The notes: generated from the letters alone by a model not told the origin. 64,000 nucleotides of DNA from an uncultured Lachnospiraceae bacterium (GCA_910583835.1 CAJTYM010000003.1:62001-126000), one strand, 5' to 3'. Counted from the first letter of the stretch, positions 26,265 through 34,986 are shown. Numbers and translations: made by a program.

Positions 26265-26316
26265 ACTTAATTTCCTCCTAAAATTTGTAAATATGCATAA
26301 CAACAATATATTATAT

Positions 26317-26345
26317 ACTATAACTTTTATCTTATTTTATGTCAA
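26317..26345 (-). promoter_or_regulatory. Strong promoter of the RiPP-RADAR operon
   Basis: On the minus strand TTGACA, exactly 17 bases, TATAGT, about 50 bases before the precursor ATG. The surrounding DNA is very AT-rich. No clear operator dyad is seen, which suggests constitutive expression. Confidence 0.8.
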
Positions 26346-26438
26346 GCATTTAAGCAGTAGATTTCTATTTTTATATTTTGTAAAATCACCCGCGATGCTG
26401 ATTACCCGGGGCATTGTCCAATCAACCTTATCAACAGC

Positions 26439-26894
26439 TTACTCAAAATACCCACAAATTTCCCCTTGCTGGATAATATGCCCATCTGCCTTACGGAGAA
26501 CCTTTCTTTTCGTAGAAAATGGTCCCAGATTAAGTTTACAGTCCAGTGCATAAATTGTAAAACAATATTTGTGAGTTTTACCTTTGGGCGGCTTGGGTCC
26601 TGCATAACGGTGAAATCCATATGCGACTCCCTGTACTGCGCCCCCCAGCGATAAGATTGTTTTCCCAGATGGAATAGCTTTTGCAATTCTATCTGCTGCA
26701 GGAATATTCCAAATTATCCAATGTGTAAATCTTTTAACAGGATGACTCAAATCTTCAAGGGTAATAACTAAAGTGCTGACATGTGGCGATAAATTTTTTA
26801 TCAAAAATTCTGGCGAAATGTCTTTCCCACGTCCGGTACTTTCTACCACAAATTTCCCTCCATCCCTTATCCCCATACATTCAAATTCAAGCAT
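26439..26894 (-). CDS. YbhB/YbcL family (PEBP-like) protein
   Basis: 151 residues of the phosphatidylethanolamine-binding / Raf kinase inhibitor-like family. Motifs: SPEFLIKNLSPHVSTLVITLEDLSHP, FTHWIIWNIPA (the usual DPDAP and HW regions) and YGFHRYAGPKPPKGKTHKYCFTIYAL (GPxPP and the H-Y-F strand). These proteins form a small ligand-binding pocket for anionic groups; the bacterial role is unclear. ATG 26894 has AAAGGA upstream and overlaps the end of the CPBP protease gene, so it is the last gene of the TetR operon. Confidence 0.9.
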   Translation of the reverse strand: MLEFECMGIRDGGKFVVESTGRGKDISPEFLIKNLSPHVSTLVITLEDLSHPVKRFTHWIIWNIPAADRIAKAIPSGKTILSLGGAVQGVAYGFHRYAGPKPPKGKTHKYCFTIYALDCKLNLGPFSTKRKVLRKADGHIIQQGEICGYFE

Positions 26895-27810
26895 TATTTC
26901 CTTTTCCCTTCTTTCTGTCCATATACCAAAACAATGCAACTGCAGAAGCCAGCACAACAGTCGTAACTATACTCGCTTCTATCCCATAAATGCCGCCATT
27001 CCATATGTTGTCGCCAATGGATTGCATGTTAAATATTGCTGTATGGGTTTCTTCATTACCACTTAAATTCAGTCCAAGAACACAATACAAAATAGCATTC
27101 CAAAACGAATGCAGCCCGCAGGCTGCCCAAATACTCTCAAAGTGAATTGTCAGAACGCAAAAAATAATGGAAATCAATATCAGGTTTATGACGCCAATTC
27201 CACCAAAAATCATTTCCCCCGCGAATAAAGCTGAGCAATGCGGCAAAATGAACAAAATTGTACTAACAACCATTGCCGTCACAGGCGAAGTTTTGTCTTT
27301 GAGTGCGTGAAAGACAATTCCTCTGCAAAGAATTTCTTCTGCTGCACCTTGAATGACAAAACCGACCGTCAAGAGGATAATCATATAAATGTCAGCATTT
27401 TCAAAGATTCCCTGATATTTTATCGCTCCTGTCATGGTAATTATAACGACAGAAAGCCCGACCAAAAAAACACTTAGGAAAACACCGATAAAATAAACGC
27501 CAAAATTATTTGACAGCCCCATTGCAGCCAAAGGCTTCTTTTCAATCATTTTCCAATAGAGCAATGCAATACCGGCTATTACGATATAACCATAATAAGT
27601 AATCAGCGTAATCGTCTCCACATCAAACACATCGCCAACAAGCATGTTCTTCCCTAATGCAAAATGCAGCAGGATTACAAGCCCTTCCGCTATAAACAAA
27701 CCTGCTATGTAACATACCCAAAAGGCAAGTATTTTCTTAACTGCAAACAACGAATCAGGCATATCCGTACTGTTATTAAATGGGCTGACTTTCTTCAAAA
27801 ACTGTTTCAT
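26887..27810 (-). CDS. CPBP family intramembrane metalloprotease
   Basis: 307 residues with about eight hydrophobic segments. Catalytic CAAX-protease/bacteriocin-processing motifs are in order: EExxxR (AAEEILCRG), FxxxH-like (ILFILPHCSALF) and HxxxN (LHSFWNAI). Bacterial members process or give immunity to peptides, or act as abortive-infection proteins; the substrate here is unknown. It overlaps the TetR gene upstream by four bases (ATGA) and the PEBP gene downstream. It lies about 600 bases upstream of the RiPP precursor but under a different promoter; a processing role for that peptide is possible but not shown. Confidence 0.9.
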   Translation of the reverse strand: MKQFLKKVSPFNNSTDMPDSLFAVKKILAFWVCYIAGLFIAEGLVILLHFALGKNMLVGDVFDVETITLITYYGYIVIAGIALLYWKMIEKKPLAAMGLSNNFGVYFIGVFLSVFLVGLSVVIITMTGAIKYQGIFENADIYMIILLTVGFVIQGAAEEILCRGIVFHALKDKTSPVTAMVVSTILFILPHCSALFAGEMIFGGIGVINLILISIIFCVLTIHFESIWAACGLHSFWNAILYCVLGLNLSGNEETHTAIFNMQSIGDNIWNGGIYGIEASIVTTVVLASAVALFWYMDRKKGKGNNA

Positions 27811-28382
27811 TTTTCTCCCCCTTGTAAATCAGCAATCCCATTCAACATCGTCCGCAAAGCAAAATCAAAGCTATCCTTAACGGACAGAGGATTTCCATAA
27901 CCGCCATGGCTTTCAATGGACGCAAAGCCTTGCAGAAATCCCCGGAACATACGCACAATATGGACCTTTTGACCTTCATCCAGACCATAGGCGTCAAGTA
28001 CCTGAAAAAAAACAGACACCATCCCCTCTGTCGCCTGCAAATGTTCCTCTGACAGATACATATTGTACCATTGCATAGCTTCAAATAATCCCTTATGGCC
28101 GGCAGCAAAATTACGGTAAGCATAACAAATAGCCATTATTGCATCATCCTTCGCCTTACCTATGGCAGCTTTTATAATTTCATTTTCCAATGAACGCCAG
28201 CCATGCAGCATAAGTTCTCTGTTTAGTTCATCAAGCCCGCCGTTAAAATGCTTATATAGGGACGGCGGTTTAATCCCCAATTCTGCAGCCAGCACTTTCA
28301 GAGTTACATTAGCAATACCTCTCTCATCAGCTATATGGGCCGCTGCTTCAATGATTGTCTTCTTATCCAAACCCGCTTTCAT
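27807..28382 (-). CDS. TetR/AcrR family transcriptional regulator
   Basis: 191 residues. The N-terminal helix-turn-helix is typical (IIEAAAHIADERGIANVTLKVLAAELGIKPPSLYKHF). The C-terminal ligand/dimer domain resembles the WHG type (LMLHGWRSLE, FRGFLQGFASIESHGGYG). First gene of a three-gene operon with the CPBP protease and the PEBP-like protein, joined by four-base overlaps. A perfect dyad lies between its own promoter and start codon, so it probably represses its own operon and is released by a small molecule. Confidence 0.9.
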   Translation of the reverse strand: MKAGLDKKTIIEAAAHIADERGIANVTLKVLAAELGIKPPSLYKHFNGGLDELNRELMLHGWRSLENEIIKAAIGKAKDDAIMAICYAYRNFAAGHKGLFEAMQWYNMYLSEEHLQATEGMVSVFFQVLDAYGLDEGQKVHIVRMFRGFLQGFASIESHGGYGNPLSVKDSFDFALRTMLNGIADLQGGEK

Positions 28383-28406
28383 AAAAATATTCTCCTTTCC
28401 TTTTCG

Positions 28407-28451
28407 GCTAATTATATTAGCTATTTTAGCATTTCAGTTTGCCAATGTCAA
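28407..28451 (-). promoter_or_regulatory. Promoter and probable TetR operator
   Basis: On the minus strand TTGACA (28446-28451), 17 bases, TAAAAT (28423-28428). Immediately downstream, 28407-28421 is a perfect dyad, GCTAAT-TAT-ATTAGC, well placed for repression by the TetR protein encoded next. Confidence 0.7.
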
Positions 28452-28592
28452 GCTGCTGGAAATAACTTTAGGATAAATTTTCAGTCAACGTTAAAGTATA
28501 TGAATGTAATTGATAGTGCAGCTTGCTCAGAAAAGAACGAAGAATGAGTTATAAAAAAGCTTGATAAGAACATTTTTAATTCAGATAAAACT

Positions 28593-28638
28593 AATCAGGC
28601 TCTGCTGCTTTCTCAATAAGAAATGCAAAGCCTGAATT
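28593..28638 (-). terminator. Terminator of the FRG gene
   Basis: On the minus strand AATTCAGGCT and AGCCTGATT form the base of a long hairpin with a second helix (ATTTCT/AGAAA), followed by AGTTTTAT. Confidence 0.65.
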
Positions 28639-28650
28639 CCATAAAACAAA

Positions 28651-29559
28651 TTACTTATCTTTTAATCTAAGTCCCGCAAACATCTTTTTATTCTCTAAAT
28701 ATTGTCTCGGTATTTCATCCTTCTTATCTTCCAAAACACGTTTTGCCATATCTGAAGTATTGGGCGTTTTTTTCATTATTGTATTTCTTACCGTTTCTTC
28801 AAGATGTTTATTCGTTTCATAACCACCTATCAAATTTTCTCTTAACCTTTTTGCCTCGGCAACCAATGATGGATAGATAGTGGATTCACTTATGCCAATT
28901 ATATCTAACTCTTCTTTCAGACTTTTAACATTATTGACGTTTATCGGAATTTCTCTAACGGAAAACTCTGGGTCTTTGTCTATCTCAACTTCTTTATAAA
29001 AAAAGATGAAATCTCCTTTTTGGCTTCGAATCCGTTCTGATAAATTGCAGCCATTTATTAATACTGCCGAATCCAATCTCTTTTTCTCATCATTTTCTTT
29101 CCTGTAGAACGAGTTTATATCGTCGTTAATCAGAAAGGCTGCATTTGATTTCTCTGCATATATCAGATATATCACAGGACAGTTTCCATCTCCCTGCACT
29201 ATATTTTCCAAAGCAAAATACAAGGCTACCAATGGGTTTTTCGTAACATCTAAGGCTCTGGTCGGAAAACCGTAATGCTGCAAAATATTTATCACACTGA
29301 TTAAATTGCCAAATTCTACATCCTTAAAATAATCATAGCTTTTTTCTACAAACTTGTATATGACATTCAATTCCTCTGACTTATCTTTATAAAACGGAAC
29401 ATCAGAATATTTCCTTTTATCCCTGTAAAATGACGGTAATAATTCCCAGCCTTGCCCGATTCCATTATTCTGCCCACGATAATAAATATTTTCGCTGGGA
29501 ATTATAGATTTAAAGTTGAGAATTTCCTTTAGAAAATCTGAAATAGTACAAATTGCCAT
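28651..29559 (-). CDS. FRG domain-containing protein
   Basis: 302 residues. The FRG domain covers about 20-230: YYRGQ (26-30), ELLPSFYRDK, then LQHYGFPTRALDVT (93-106) and NPLVALYFALEN. FRG domains recur in phage-defence and toxin-like loci, where some are thought to have ADP-ribosyl-transferase-like or nuclease-like roles; the activity is not established. The C-terminal 70 residues are charged and helical. It starts five bases after a small 87-residue gene, so the pair is co-translated. AT-rich like the rest of this block. Confidence 0.85.
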   Translation of the reverse strand: MAICTISDFLKEILNFKSIIPSENIYYRGQNNGIGQGWELLPSFYRDKRKYSDVPFYKDKSEELNVIYKFVEKSYDYFKDVEFGNLISVINILQHYGFPTRALDVTKNPLVALYFALENIVQGDGNCPVIYLIYAEKSNAAFLINDDINSFYRKENDEKKRLDSAVLINGCNLSERIRSQKGDFIFFYKEVEIDKDPEFSVREIPINVNNVKSLKEELDIIGISESTIYPSLVAEAKRLRENLIGGYETNKHLEETVRNTIMKKTPNTSDMAKRVLEDKKDEIPRQYLENKKMFAGLRLKDK

Positions 29560-29564
29560 CTTAA

Positions 29565-29828
29565 TTACTTCTCTTTCATCTGTGTTAAAAATAATTCTTT
29601 AATTTCATAATTAGTGAAACCTATGTCTTTCATTAATTGAATCATCTGCATAGGTGACATATTAGATAAGGAATCCTGATTTTGTATATATCGGATTAAA
29701 TCAACAAAACCATTCCATAATTCTGTATACTCCTTATCAATATCTGCATGTTCATACTTGTTATAAATTTGCATAATCCTATCTTCAAAGTCGTCTTGAT
29801 CTTTTTGTACATTGATTTCACTAAACAT
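29565..29828 (-). CDS. Small partner of the FRG protein (87 aa)
   Basis: An acidic, all-helical 87-residue protein (FEDRIMQIYNKYEHADIDKEYTEL; a second half SPMQMIQLMKDIGFTNYEIKELF that resembles a small helical DNA- or protein-binding fold). I do not recognise a family. It has a good ribosome site (GAGGG) and its own promoter, and ends five bases before the FRG gene. The two-gene layout of a small protein followed by an FRG effector fits an antitoxin/toxin or sensor/effector pair; this is inference from order only. Confidence 0.65.
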   Translation of the reverse strand: MFSEINVQKDQDDFEDRIMQIYNKYEHADIDKEYTELWNGFVDLIRYIQNQDSLSNMSPMQMIQLMKDIGFTNYEIKELFLTQMKEK

Positions 29829-29857
29829 AATTTTCCCTCTCTCTATTTTTATTCAAA

Positions 29858-29887
29858 ATTATACAGCAATCAGACTCAAGAATGCAA
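29858..29887 (-). promoter_or_regulatory. Promoter of the FRG pair
   Basis: On the minus strand TTGCAT, 18 bases, TATAAT, about 25-30 bases before the 87-residue gene. Confidence 0.55.
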
Positions 29888-29918
29888 TGAGGACCTTTAG
29901 ATTTCTCTAAAAGTCCCC
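29888..29918 (-). terminator. Terminator of the GGGtGRT gene
   Basis: An 11-bp stem on the minus strand (GGACTTTTAGA with TCTAAAGGTCC, one G-T pair) closed by a GAAA tetraloop. The T tract is poor. Confidence 0.6.
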
Positions 29919-29942
29919 AGATTATTGATTTAATAGGTATTC

Positions 29943-30953
29943 TTAGAACTTCCCAGCCTTCGCTGCTTCCTCCACGGAAACTGCCACTGCCACAGTAGCC
30001 CCTACCATCGGGTTATTGCCCATTCCGATAAGGCCCATCATCTCCACGTGAGCCGGAACGGAAGAAGAACCTGCGAACTGTGCATCGGAATGCATACGTC
30101 CCATCGTATCTGTCATACCGTAGGAAGCCGGTCCTGCCGCCATGTTGTCCGGGTGAAGCGTACGTCCCGTACCGCCGCCGGAGGCAACAGAGAAGTAATG
30201 CTTGCCTTGCTCGTTGCATTCTTTCTTGTATGTACCTGCAACTGGATGCTGGAAACGTGTAGGATTGGTGGAGTTACCAGTAATGGAAACGCCAACATTC
30301 TCATGATGCATGATAGCAACGCCTTCCTGGACATCGTCTGCACCGTAACATTTAACGGTTGCGCGCAGTCCGTCAGAGTATGCTTTCTCATATTCCACGT
30401 TCAGTTTTGCTTCCTTGTAGTCATATTTTGTCTCCACGAAAGTAAATCCGTTAATTCTGGAGATAATCTGCGCTGCGTCTTTGCCAAGTCCGTTCAAGAT
30501 AACGCGCAGAGGTTTCTGACGTACCTTATTGGCCTTCTCAGCGATACCGATTGCACCTTCTGCTGCTGCAAAGGACTCATGTCCGGCCAGGAAGCAGAAG
30601 CACTCTGTCTCTTCCTCTAATAACATCTTACCAAGATTGCCATGCCCAAGACCAACTTTTCTGTGGTCTGCCACGGAACCTGGGATACAGAAAGCCTGAA
30701 GGCCCTCTCCGATAGCTGCCGCTGCATCTGCTGCCCTCTTAGCGCCTTTCTTGATAGCGATTGCAGCGCCTACCGTGTAAGCCCAGCAAGCGTTCTCAAA
30801 GCAGATAGGCTGAATCTTCTTAACCTGCTCGTATACGTCAAGCCCAGCATCTTTGGTGATTTTCTCAGCTTCTTCAATGGAGCTGATTCCATAACTATTT
30901 AATACAGAATTGATTTGGTCAATCCTTCTTTCATATGATTCAAATAAAGCCAT
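29943..30953 (-). CDS. GGGtGRT family protein
   Basis: 336 residues with the name-giving motif in ASGGGTGRTLHPDNMAAGP and a Gly/Met-rich end (GMTDTMGRMHSDAQFAGSSSVPAHVEMMGLIGMGNNPMVGATVAV). Proteins of this family are conserved in anaerobic Firmicutes next to a NifU-like scaffold, as here; the biochemical role is unknown, and a metal- or cofactor-related function is inferred from the partner. ATG 30953 follows AGGAG; an upstream in-frame ATG at 31007 lies inside the previous gene. It starts 19 bases after the NifU-like stop. Confidence 0.9.
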   Translation of the reverse strand: MALFESYERRIDQINSVLNSYGISSIEEAEKITKDAGLDVYEQVKKIQPICFENACWAYTVGAAIAIKKGAKRAADAAAAIGEGLQAFCIPGSVADHRKVGLGHGNLGKMLLEEETECFCFLAGHESFAAAEGAIGIAEKANKVRQKPLRVILNGLGKDAAQIISRINGFTFVETKYDYKEAKLNVEYEKAYSDGLRATVKCYGADDVQEGVAIMHHENVGVSITGNSTNPTRFQHPVAGTYKKECNEQGKHYFSVASGGGTGRTLHPDNMAAGPASYGMTDTMGRMHSDAQFAGSSSVPAHVEMMGLIGMGNNPMVGATVAVAVSVEEAAKAGKF

Positions 30954-30972
30954 TGTATTCGTTCTCCTTTCC

Positions 30973-31665
30973 TTACTCTTGTCTTGGGTCGATAATCTTA
31001 GCAGCATCTGCTACACGGCCATACTGTCCTTTTGCTTTCTCCCAAGCAGTGTTCGGATCATCGCCTTTTTTGATAAAGTCAGTCATTTTGCCAAGGCTTA
31101 CAAACTGATAACCGATTACTTCGTTATCTGCATCTAAAGCGATGCCGGTAACATAGCCTTCTGCCATTTCCAGGTAACGAACACCTTTTTCTTTGGTTGC
31201 ATACATGGTTCCAACCTGAGAACGAAGCCCTTTTCCTAAGTCTTCCAGACCGGCGCCCACTGCCAGTCCGTCATCAGAGAATGCACTCTGAGTACGTCCA
31301 TAGACAATCTGTAAGAACAGCTCTCTCATTGCTGTGTTAATTGCATCGCATACAAGGTCTGTATTCAATGCTTCCAGAATCGTCTTGCCTTGCAGAATCT
31401 CTGCTGCCATAGCTGCAGAATGGGTCATGCCGGAACAGCCGATGGTCTCTACCAAAGCTTCCTCAATTACACCATTTTTTACATTCAAGGAAAGCTTGCA
31501 GGCACCCTGCTGCGGTGCACACCAGCCTACGCCATGTGTAAAACCGGAAATATCTTCAATTTTCTTAGAATGAACCCATTTGCCTTCTTCCGGAATTGGA
31601 GCGGGTTCATGTTTTGCGCCCTTAGCTACAGGACACATGTTTTCGACTTCCTTAGTGTAAATCAT
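30973..31665 (-). CDS. NifU/IscU-like iron-sulfur cluster scaffold protein
   Basis: 230 residues with an IscU-type fold: Cys motifs VGWCAPQQGACK and ETIGCSGMTHSAAMAAE match the scaffold's cluster ligands, with QGKTILEALNTDLVCDAI resembling the region of the third ligand. The C-terminal 90 residues are specific to this family. It should assemble iron-sulfur clusters and hand them on, possibly to the GGGtGRT protein co-encoded downstream. ATG 31665 follows AAAGGAG. In the leader, a hairpin (TAAGCC/GGCTTA, 31737-31757) lies about 70 bases upstream of the start. Confidence 0.85.
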   Translation of the reverse strand: MIYTKEVENMCPVAKGAKHEPAPIPEEGKWVHSKKIEDISGFTHGVGWCAPQQGACKLSLNVKNGVIEEALVETIGCSGMTHSAAMAAEILQGKTILEALNTDLVCDAINTAMRELFLQIVYGRTQSAFSDDGLAVGAGLEDLGKGLRSQVGTMYATKEKGVRYLEMAEGYVTGIALDADNEVIGYQFVSLGKMTDFIKKGDDPNTAWEKAKGQYGRVADAAKIIDPRQE

Positions 31666-32229
31666 TTTAAGACTCCTTTCAATATATACAAATTTTTCTG
31701 TATGAAAGGCAAGATATGTATATCACAATGCAAAACTAAGCCATAGCTCACGGCTTATGCCTCTCACACACCTAAGCATATTTAATCATATTTTGTCTAA
31801 ATAGTCCAGTGTTTTCCATATAAAATTGCAAAATATGGGAACTCAAAAAAACCACGGAAATCAATTTTCAAAATATCCTCACATCTATCAACATATCTTT
31901 ATTCTGCCGTATGCTGCATATACCCACACGAACAGGACAGCGCTTCGGCAAACTAACTGCTAACTGCGACCAAGCCCCTCAGGAGAGCCCTCGTGTCAGG
32001 TCTTAGCAGGAGGAAAGCAAATGCGAAGCATTTCTGGAATGCTTTCCGACGACATGGCAGGTGGCGCAAAGCGACGCGTGCCAATACCATAAGCAGTGGA
32101 TTTTGCCTTCGCTAAAAACGTCCTTGAATCGTTCGCTTTGGGTATATGCAGCTCCGGCAGTATGTAGATATCTTTATATTCCATAAGGATATTTTGAAAA
32201 TTGATTTCCGTGAAAAAACCTGGCGTTAC
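31666..32229. other. Intergenic region between divergent genes, with a hairpin-rich GC patch
   Basis: About 560 bases without a convincing gene. The left part is AT-rich leader DNA of the NifU-like gene. Between about 31960 and 32130 a GC-richer patch contains a nested hairpin: GGAAAGCA (32012-32019) with TGCTTTCC (32040-32047) around AATGC-GAA-GCATT. Open frames across it on the minus strand lack ribosome sites. It resembles a decayed non-coding element. Confidence 0.4.
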
Positions 32230-32258
32230 TTGATTCTCTAAGAGATTGCAGATATAAT
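32230..32258 (+). promoter_or_regulatory. Promoter of the glucosaminidase gene
   Basis: TTGATT, 17 bases, TATAAT. The leader is about 30 bases and GGAGGA precedes the ATG at 32294. Confidence 0.7.
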
Positions 32259-32293
32259 ATACGATAAAAGTTTCTAAAGCGGAGGATAAGATT

Positions 32294-34960
32294 ATGAAAT
32301 GGAAGAAATTGACCGCATTCATCCTGGCGGCAATGATACTGTGCCAGCAAAATATAGGGCACTGGACCATGCAGGTTCATGCCGCCACAGAATGCGACAG
32401 TGTGGAAACGCCCCTGGAAAAAGACACACGCGAGTATTTGCAAAAAGATGCTGATATGCTGCCCGACCTGGAACAAGATACATATGGGCAAATACCGAAA
32501 GACGATGAACTGCAGCCTGACCAGGAGACAGAATCCGAGGTTAAGCCTGAACCTCTTAAGGAACAGGATGATAATGATGAAAATTCTTATGAAGCTGCAG
32601 AACAATCTTTTGCCGCGCTGGTAGATGACCACGATGTCTATGCTTTGTTATACCATTGCGAATCCTATGATATCCGCAAAGCTCCCGCTGCCGATTCCGG
32701 CTCGGAAGCCACAATCCTCACAGGACATCTGGTACGCCTGACAGGGATAGCGTTTGCGGCTGGGGAACTCTGGTATCAGGCAGAGGCAATGGTAAACGGC
32801 GCTGCCTATCACGGATACATTGAAGAGGCTTACCTGATATCTGCCGATGAGGGGCTGAAAGAATGGAAAGACTCCATGGATAACGCCAGCCCTCAGCGAA
32901 ACACGCCTTTTTTCAGCACGACCAGAAGCAGCGCCAATTTAAATGCATTTCCAGCCAGCTACCGGCCATACATACAAGCGCTGCTCAAGGCGCATCCCAA
33001 CTGGACCTTTGTGCCGATGAATACAAACCTGAACTGGAATACCGTGATACAGCAGGAAATGACTCCCGCCAGAAATCTGGTGCCTTTAGACAGCATGGAA
33101 AGCTGGAAAATGTCGAATCAGGTGCTGAGCGCCCCTTACTGGGTGCAGGCCAGTGAATCCATTGTCCGCTACTATATAGACCCCAGGAATTTTTTAAATG
33201 AGGACTCCGTCTTCCAGTTTGAGATGCTGTCCTTTAATTCCGCCTGCCATACGGAAGCCGGGGTTAAGACCATTCTTAAAAACACTTTTATGGCAAATGC
33301 CACGCTGGAAAACGGCCTAAGCTATGCCCAGAATTTTATGGAAATCGGCAAGACCTTGAATGTCAGCCCCTACCATCTGGCAAGCCGGGTACGCCAGGAA
33401 CAAGGCAATGACGGAAGTTCACCCCTGATTTCAGGAACTTACCCCGGTTATGAGGGACTTTACAATTATTATAACATTCTTGCTTCCGGGACAACCTATG
33501 AGGAGATTATCAGAAATGGTCTCGAGGAAGCCCGGGCAGCCGGCTGGACCACCCGCTACGCCGCACTGTTTGGCGGCTCACAGAAGGTGAGCAACAATTA
33601 TATTAAAATAGGGCAAAATACCTTATACCTGCAGAAATTCGATGTGGACAACTCTGATGGGAATCTGTACTGGCATCAGTACATGCAGAATCTTTTAGCT
33701 GCGGATAACGAAGGAAAAAGCGTGAAAAAAGGCTATGCGAATATGGGCGTTTTGAATAATTCCTTTCTGTTCCGCGTCCCCGTCTACCAGAACATGCCGG
33801 CTTCGCCATGTCAGCTGCCAGTTGACAGCCTGGCAGCGCCCTCCTTGAGCGTTTCGATATCCGGTTTTCAGAAAATAACGCTCAAATGGAAAGAAATCCC
33901 TGGAGCACAGGGTTATCAGATTTACCGTTCTGCCAAAGCGAACAAAGGATTTAAGAAAGTCGGCACTATCTCCTCCGGGGGAACCGTTTCCTGGGCAGAC
34001 AGCGTAGGCTTCAACAAAACCTACTACTACAAAATCAGAAGCTACCGCCATTTTAATGGCATCGACATATACTCGCCCTACTCTTCCGTGAAGAAAGCCA
34101 GCACCAAGCTGTCTTCCCCTAAAATAGCTTCCCTGACCTTATCTTCCCAGCAAAAGATAACCGTCAAATGGGAGAAAATGAAGGGCGTAACCGGCTACCG
34201 CATTTACCGCAAGACCGGAAAATCCGGGACCTACAAAGCAATTAAGAAACTAAAGGGCGCAAATACCGCAAGCTATGCAGATAAGGACATTTCGCCAAAC
34301 AACACTTATTATTACAAGATACGCGCCTATAAGACGGTCGGCAAGAAAGAATATTATTCTCCTTATTCCAATGTCATTGCCAGCCAGACAACCCTCTCAA
34401 AGCCAACCATCCGTTCAGTGAGCGCCGTATCTCCCACCAAAGCCAAGCTGTCCTGGAAGAAAACAGCGGGCGCGCAGGGATACCAGATTTACCGGGCAGT
34501 CTCCTACAAGGGCAAATATTCCAGGGTCAGGACGGTTACCAAAGGAAGCCTTCAAAGCTGTACCGATACGAACCTGACGCCCAACAAAACATATTATTAT
34601 AAGATACGTGCCTACCGGACTGTGAACAAAACTACAAAATACTCTAAATTTTCATCCGTTACCAGCATTACCCCCTGCCTGCAAGCCCCGGAAATGATAT
34701 CCATTTCCGCAATATCCACAGACAGGGCCAAAATATCCTGGCAAAAAGCTGATGGCGCACAGGGATACCGCCTTTACCGTGCCGCTTCCAGAAAAGGTCC
34801 CTATAAGCTTGTAAAGACCACCTCTGGCAGTTCCTATACGGATACCGGGCTTGCCAAGGGGAAAACTTATTACTACAAAGTAAGGGCTTATGTAAAAGTT
34901 TCCGGCTCTTACCGTTATTCCGGGTACTCAAATCCCTGGTCCGTGCAGACGAAAAAGTAA
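32294..34960 (+). CDS. Secreted N-acetylglucosaminidase with SH3-like and fibronectin type III repeats
   Basis: 888 residues. Signal peptide at 1-34 (ends VHAAT), an acidic linker, an SH3-like wall-binding segment (about 105-180), then a clostridial glucosaminidase domain (about 220-500; NAFPASYRPYIQALLKAHPNWTF, FEMLSFNSACHTEAGV, LASRVRQEQG, YPGYEGLYNYYNI). Four fibronectin-type repeats of about 90 residues follow (W/K-x-GAQGYQIYR ... TYYYKIRAY). It should cleave the glycan strand of peptidoglycan at GlcNAc during growth or separation. Start chosen by GGAGGA ten bases upstream and the signal peptide. Monocistronic, convergent with the ABC exporter genes. Confidence 0.9.
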   Translation: MKWKKLTAFILAAMILCQQNIGHWTMQVHAATECDSVETPLEKDTREYLQKDADMLPDLEQDTYGQIPKDDELQPDQETESEVKPEPLKEQDDNDENSYEAAEQSFAALVDDHDVYALLYHCESYDIRKAPAADSGSEATILTGHLVRLTGIAFAAGELWYQAEAMVNGAAYHGYIEEAYLISADEGLKEWKDSMDNASPQRNTPFFSTTRSSANLNAFPASYRPYIQALLKAHPNWTFVPMNTNLNWNTVIQQEMTPARNLVPLDSMESWKMSNQVLSAPYWVQASESIVRYYIDPRNFLNEDSVFQFEMLSFNSACHTEAGVKTILKNTFMANATLENGLSYAQNFMEIGKTLNVSPYHLASRVRQEQGNDGSSPLISGTYPGYEGLYNYYNILASGTTYEEIIRNGLEEARAAGWTTRYAALFGGSQKVSNNYIKIGQNTLYLQKFDVDNSDGNLYWHQYMQNLLAADNEGKSVKKGYANMGVLNNSFLFRVPVYQNMPASPCQLPVDSLAAPSLSVSISGFQKITLKWKEIPGAQGYQIYRSAKANKGFKKVGTISSGGTVSWADSVGFNKTYYYKIRSYRHFNGIDIYSPYSSVKKASTKLSSPKIASLTLSSQQKITVKWEKMKGVTGYRIYRKTGKSGTYKAIKKLKGANTASYADKDISPNNTYYYKIRAYKTVGKKEYYSPYSNVIASQTTLSKPTIRSVSAVSPTKAKLSWKKTAGAQGYQIYRAVSYKGKYSRVRTVTKGSLQSCTDTNLTPNKTYYYKIRAYRTVNKTTKYSKFSSVTSITPCLQAPEMISISAISTDRAKISWQKADGAQGYRLYRAASRKGPYKLVKTTSGSSYTDTGLAKGKTYYYKVRAYVKVSGSYRYSGYSNPWSVQTKK

Positions 34961-34986
34961 AGGAAACGCTGCTTTCATCAACGCTT

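Noticed and set aside
31996..32632. Minus-strand open frames of 124 and 152 codons upstream of and within the glucosaminidase start
   Set aside because: They are opposite the signal-peptide region and promoter, lack ribosome sites and look like shadows.
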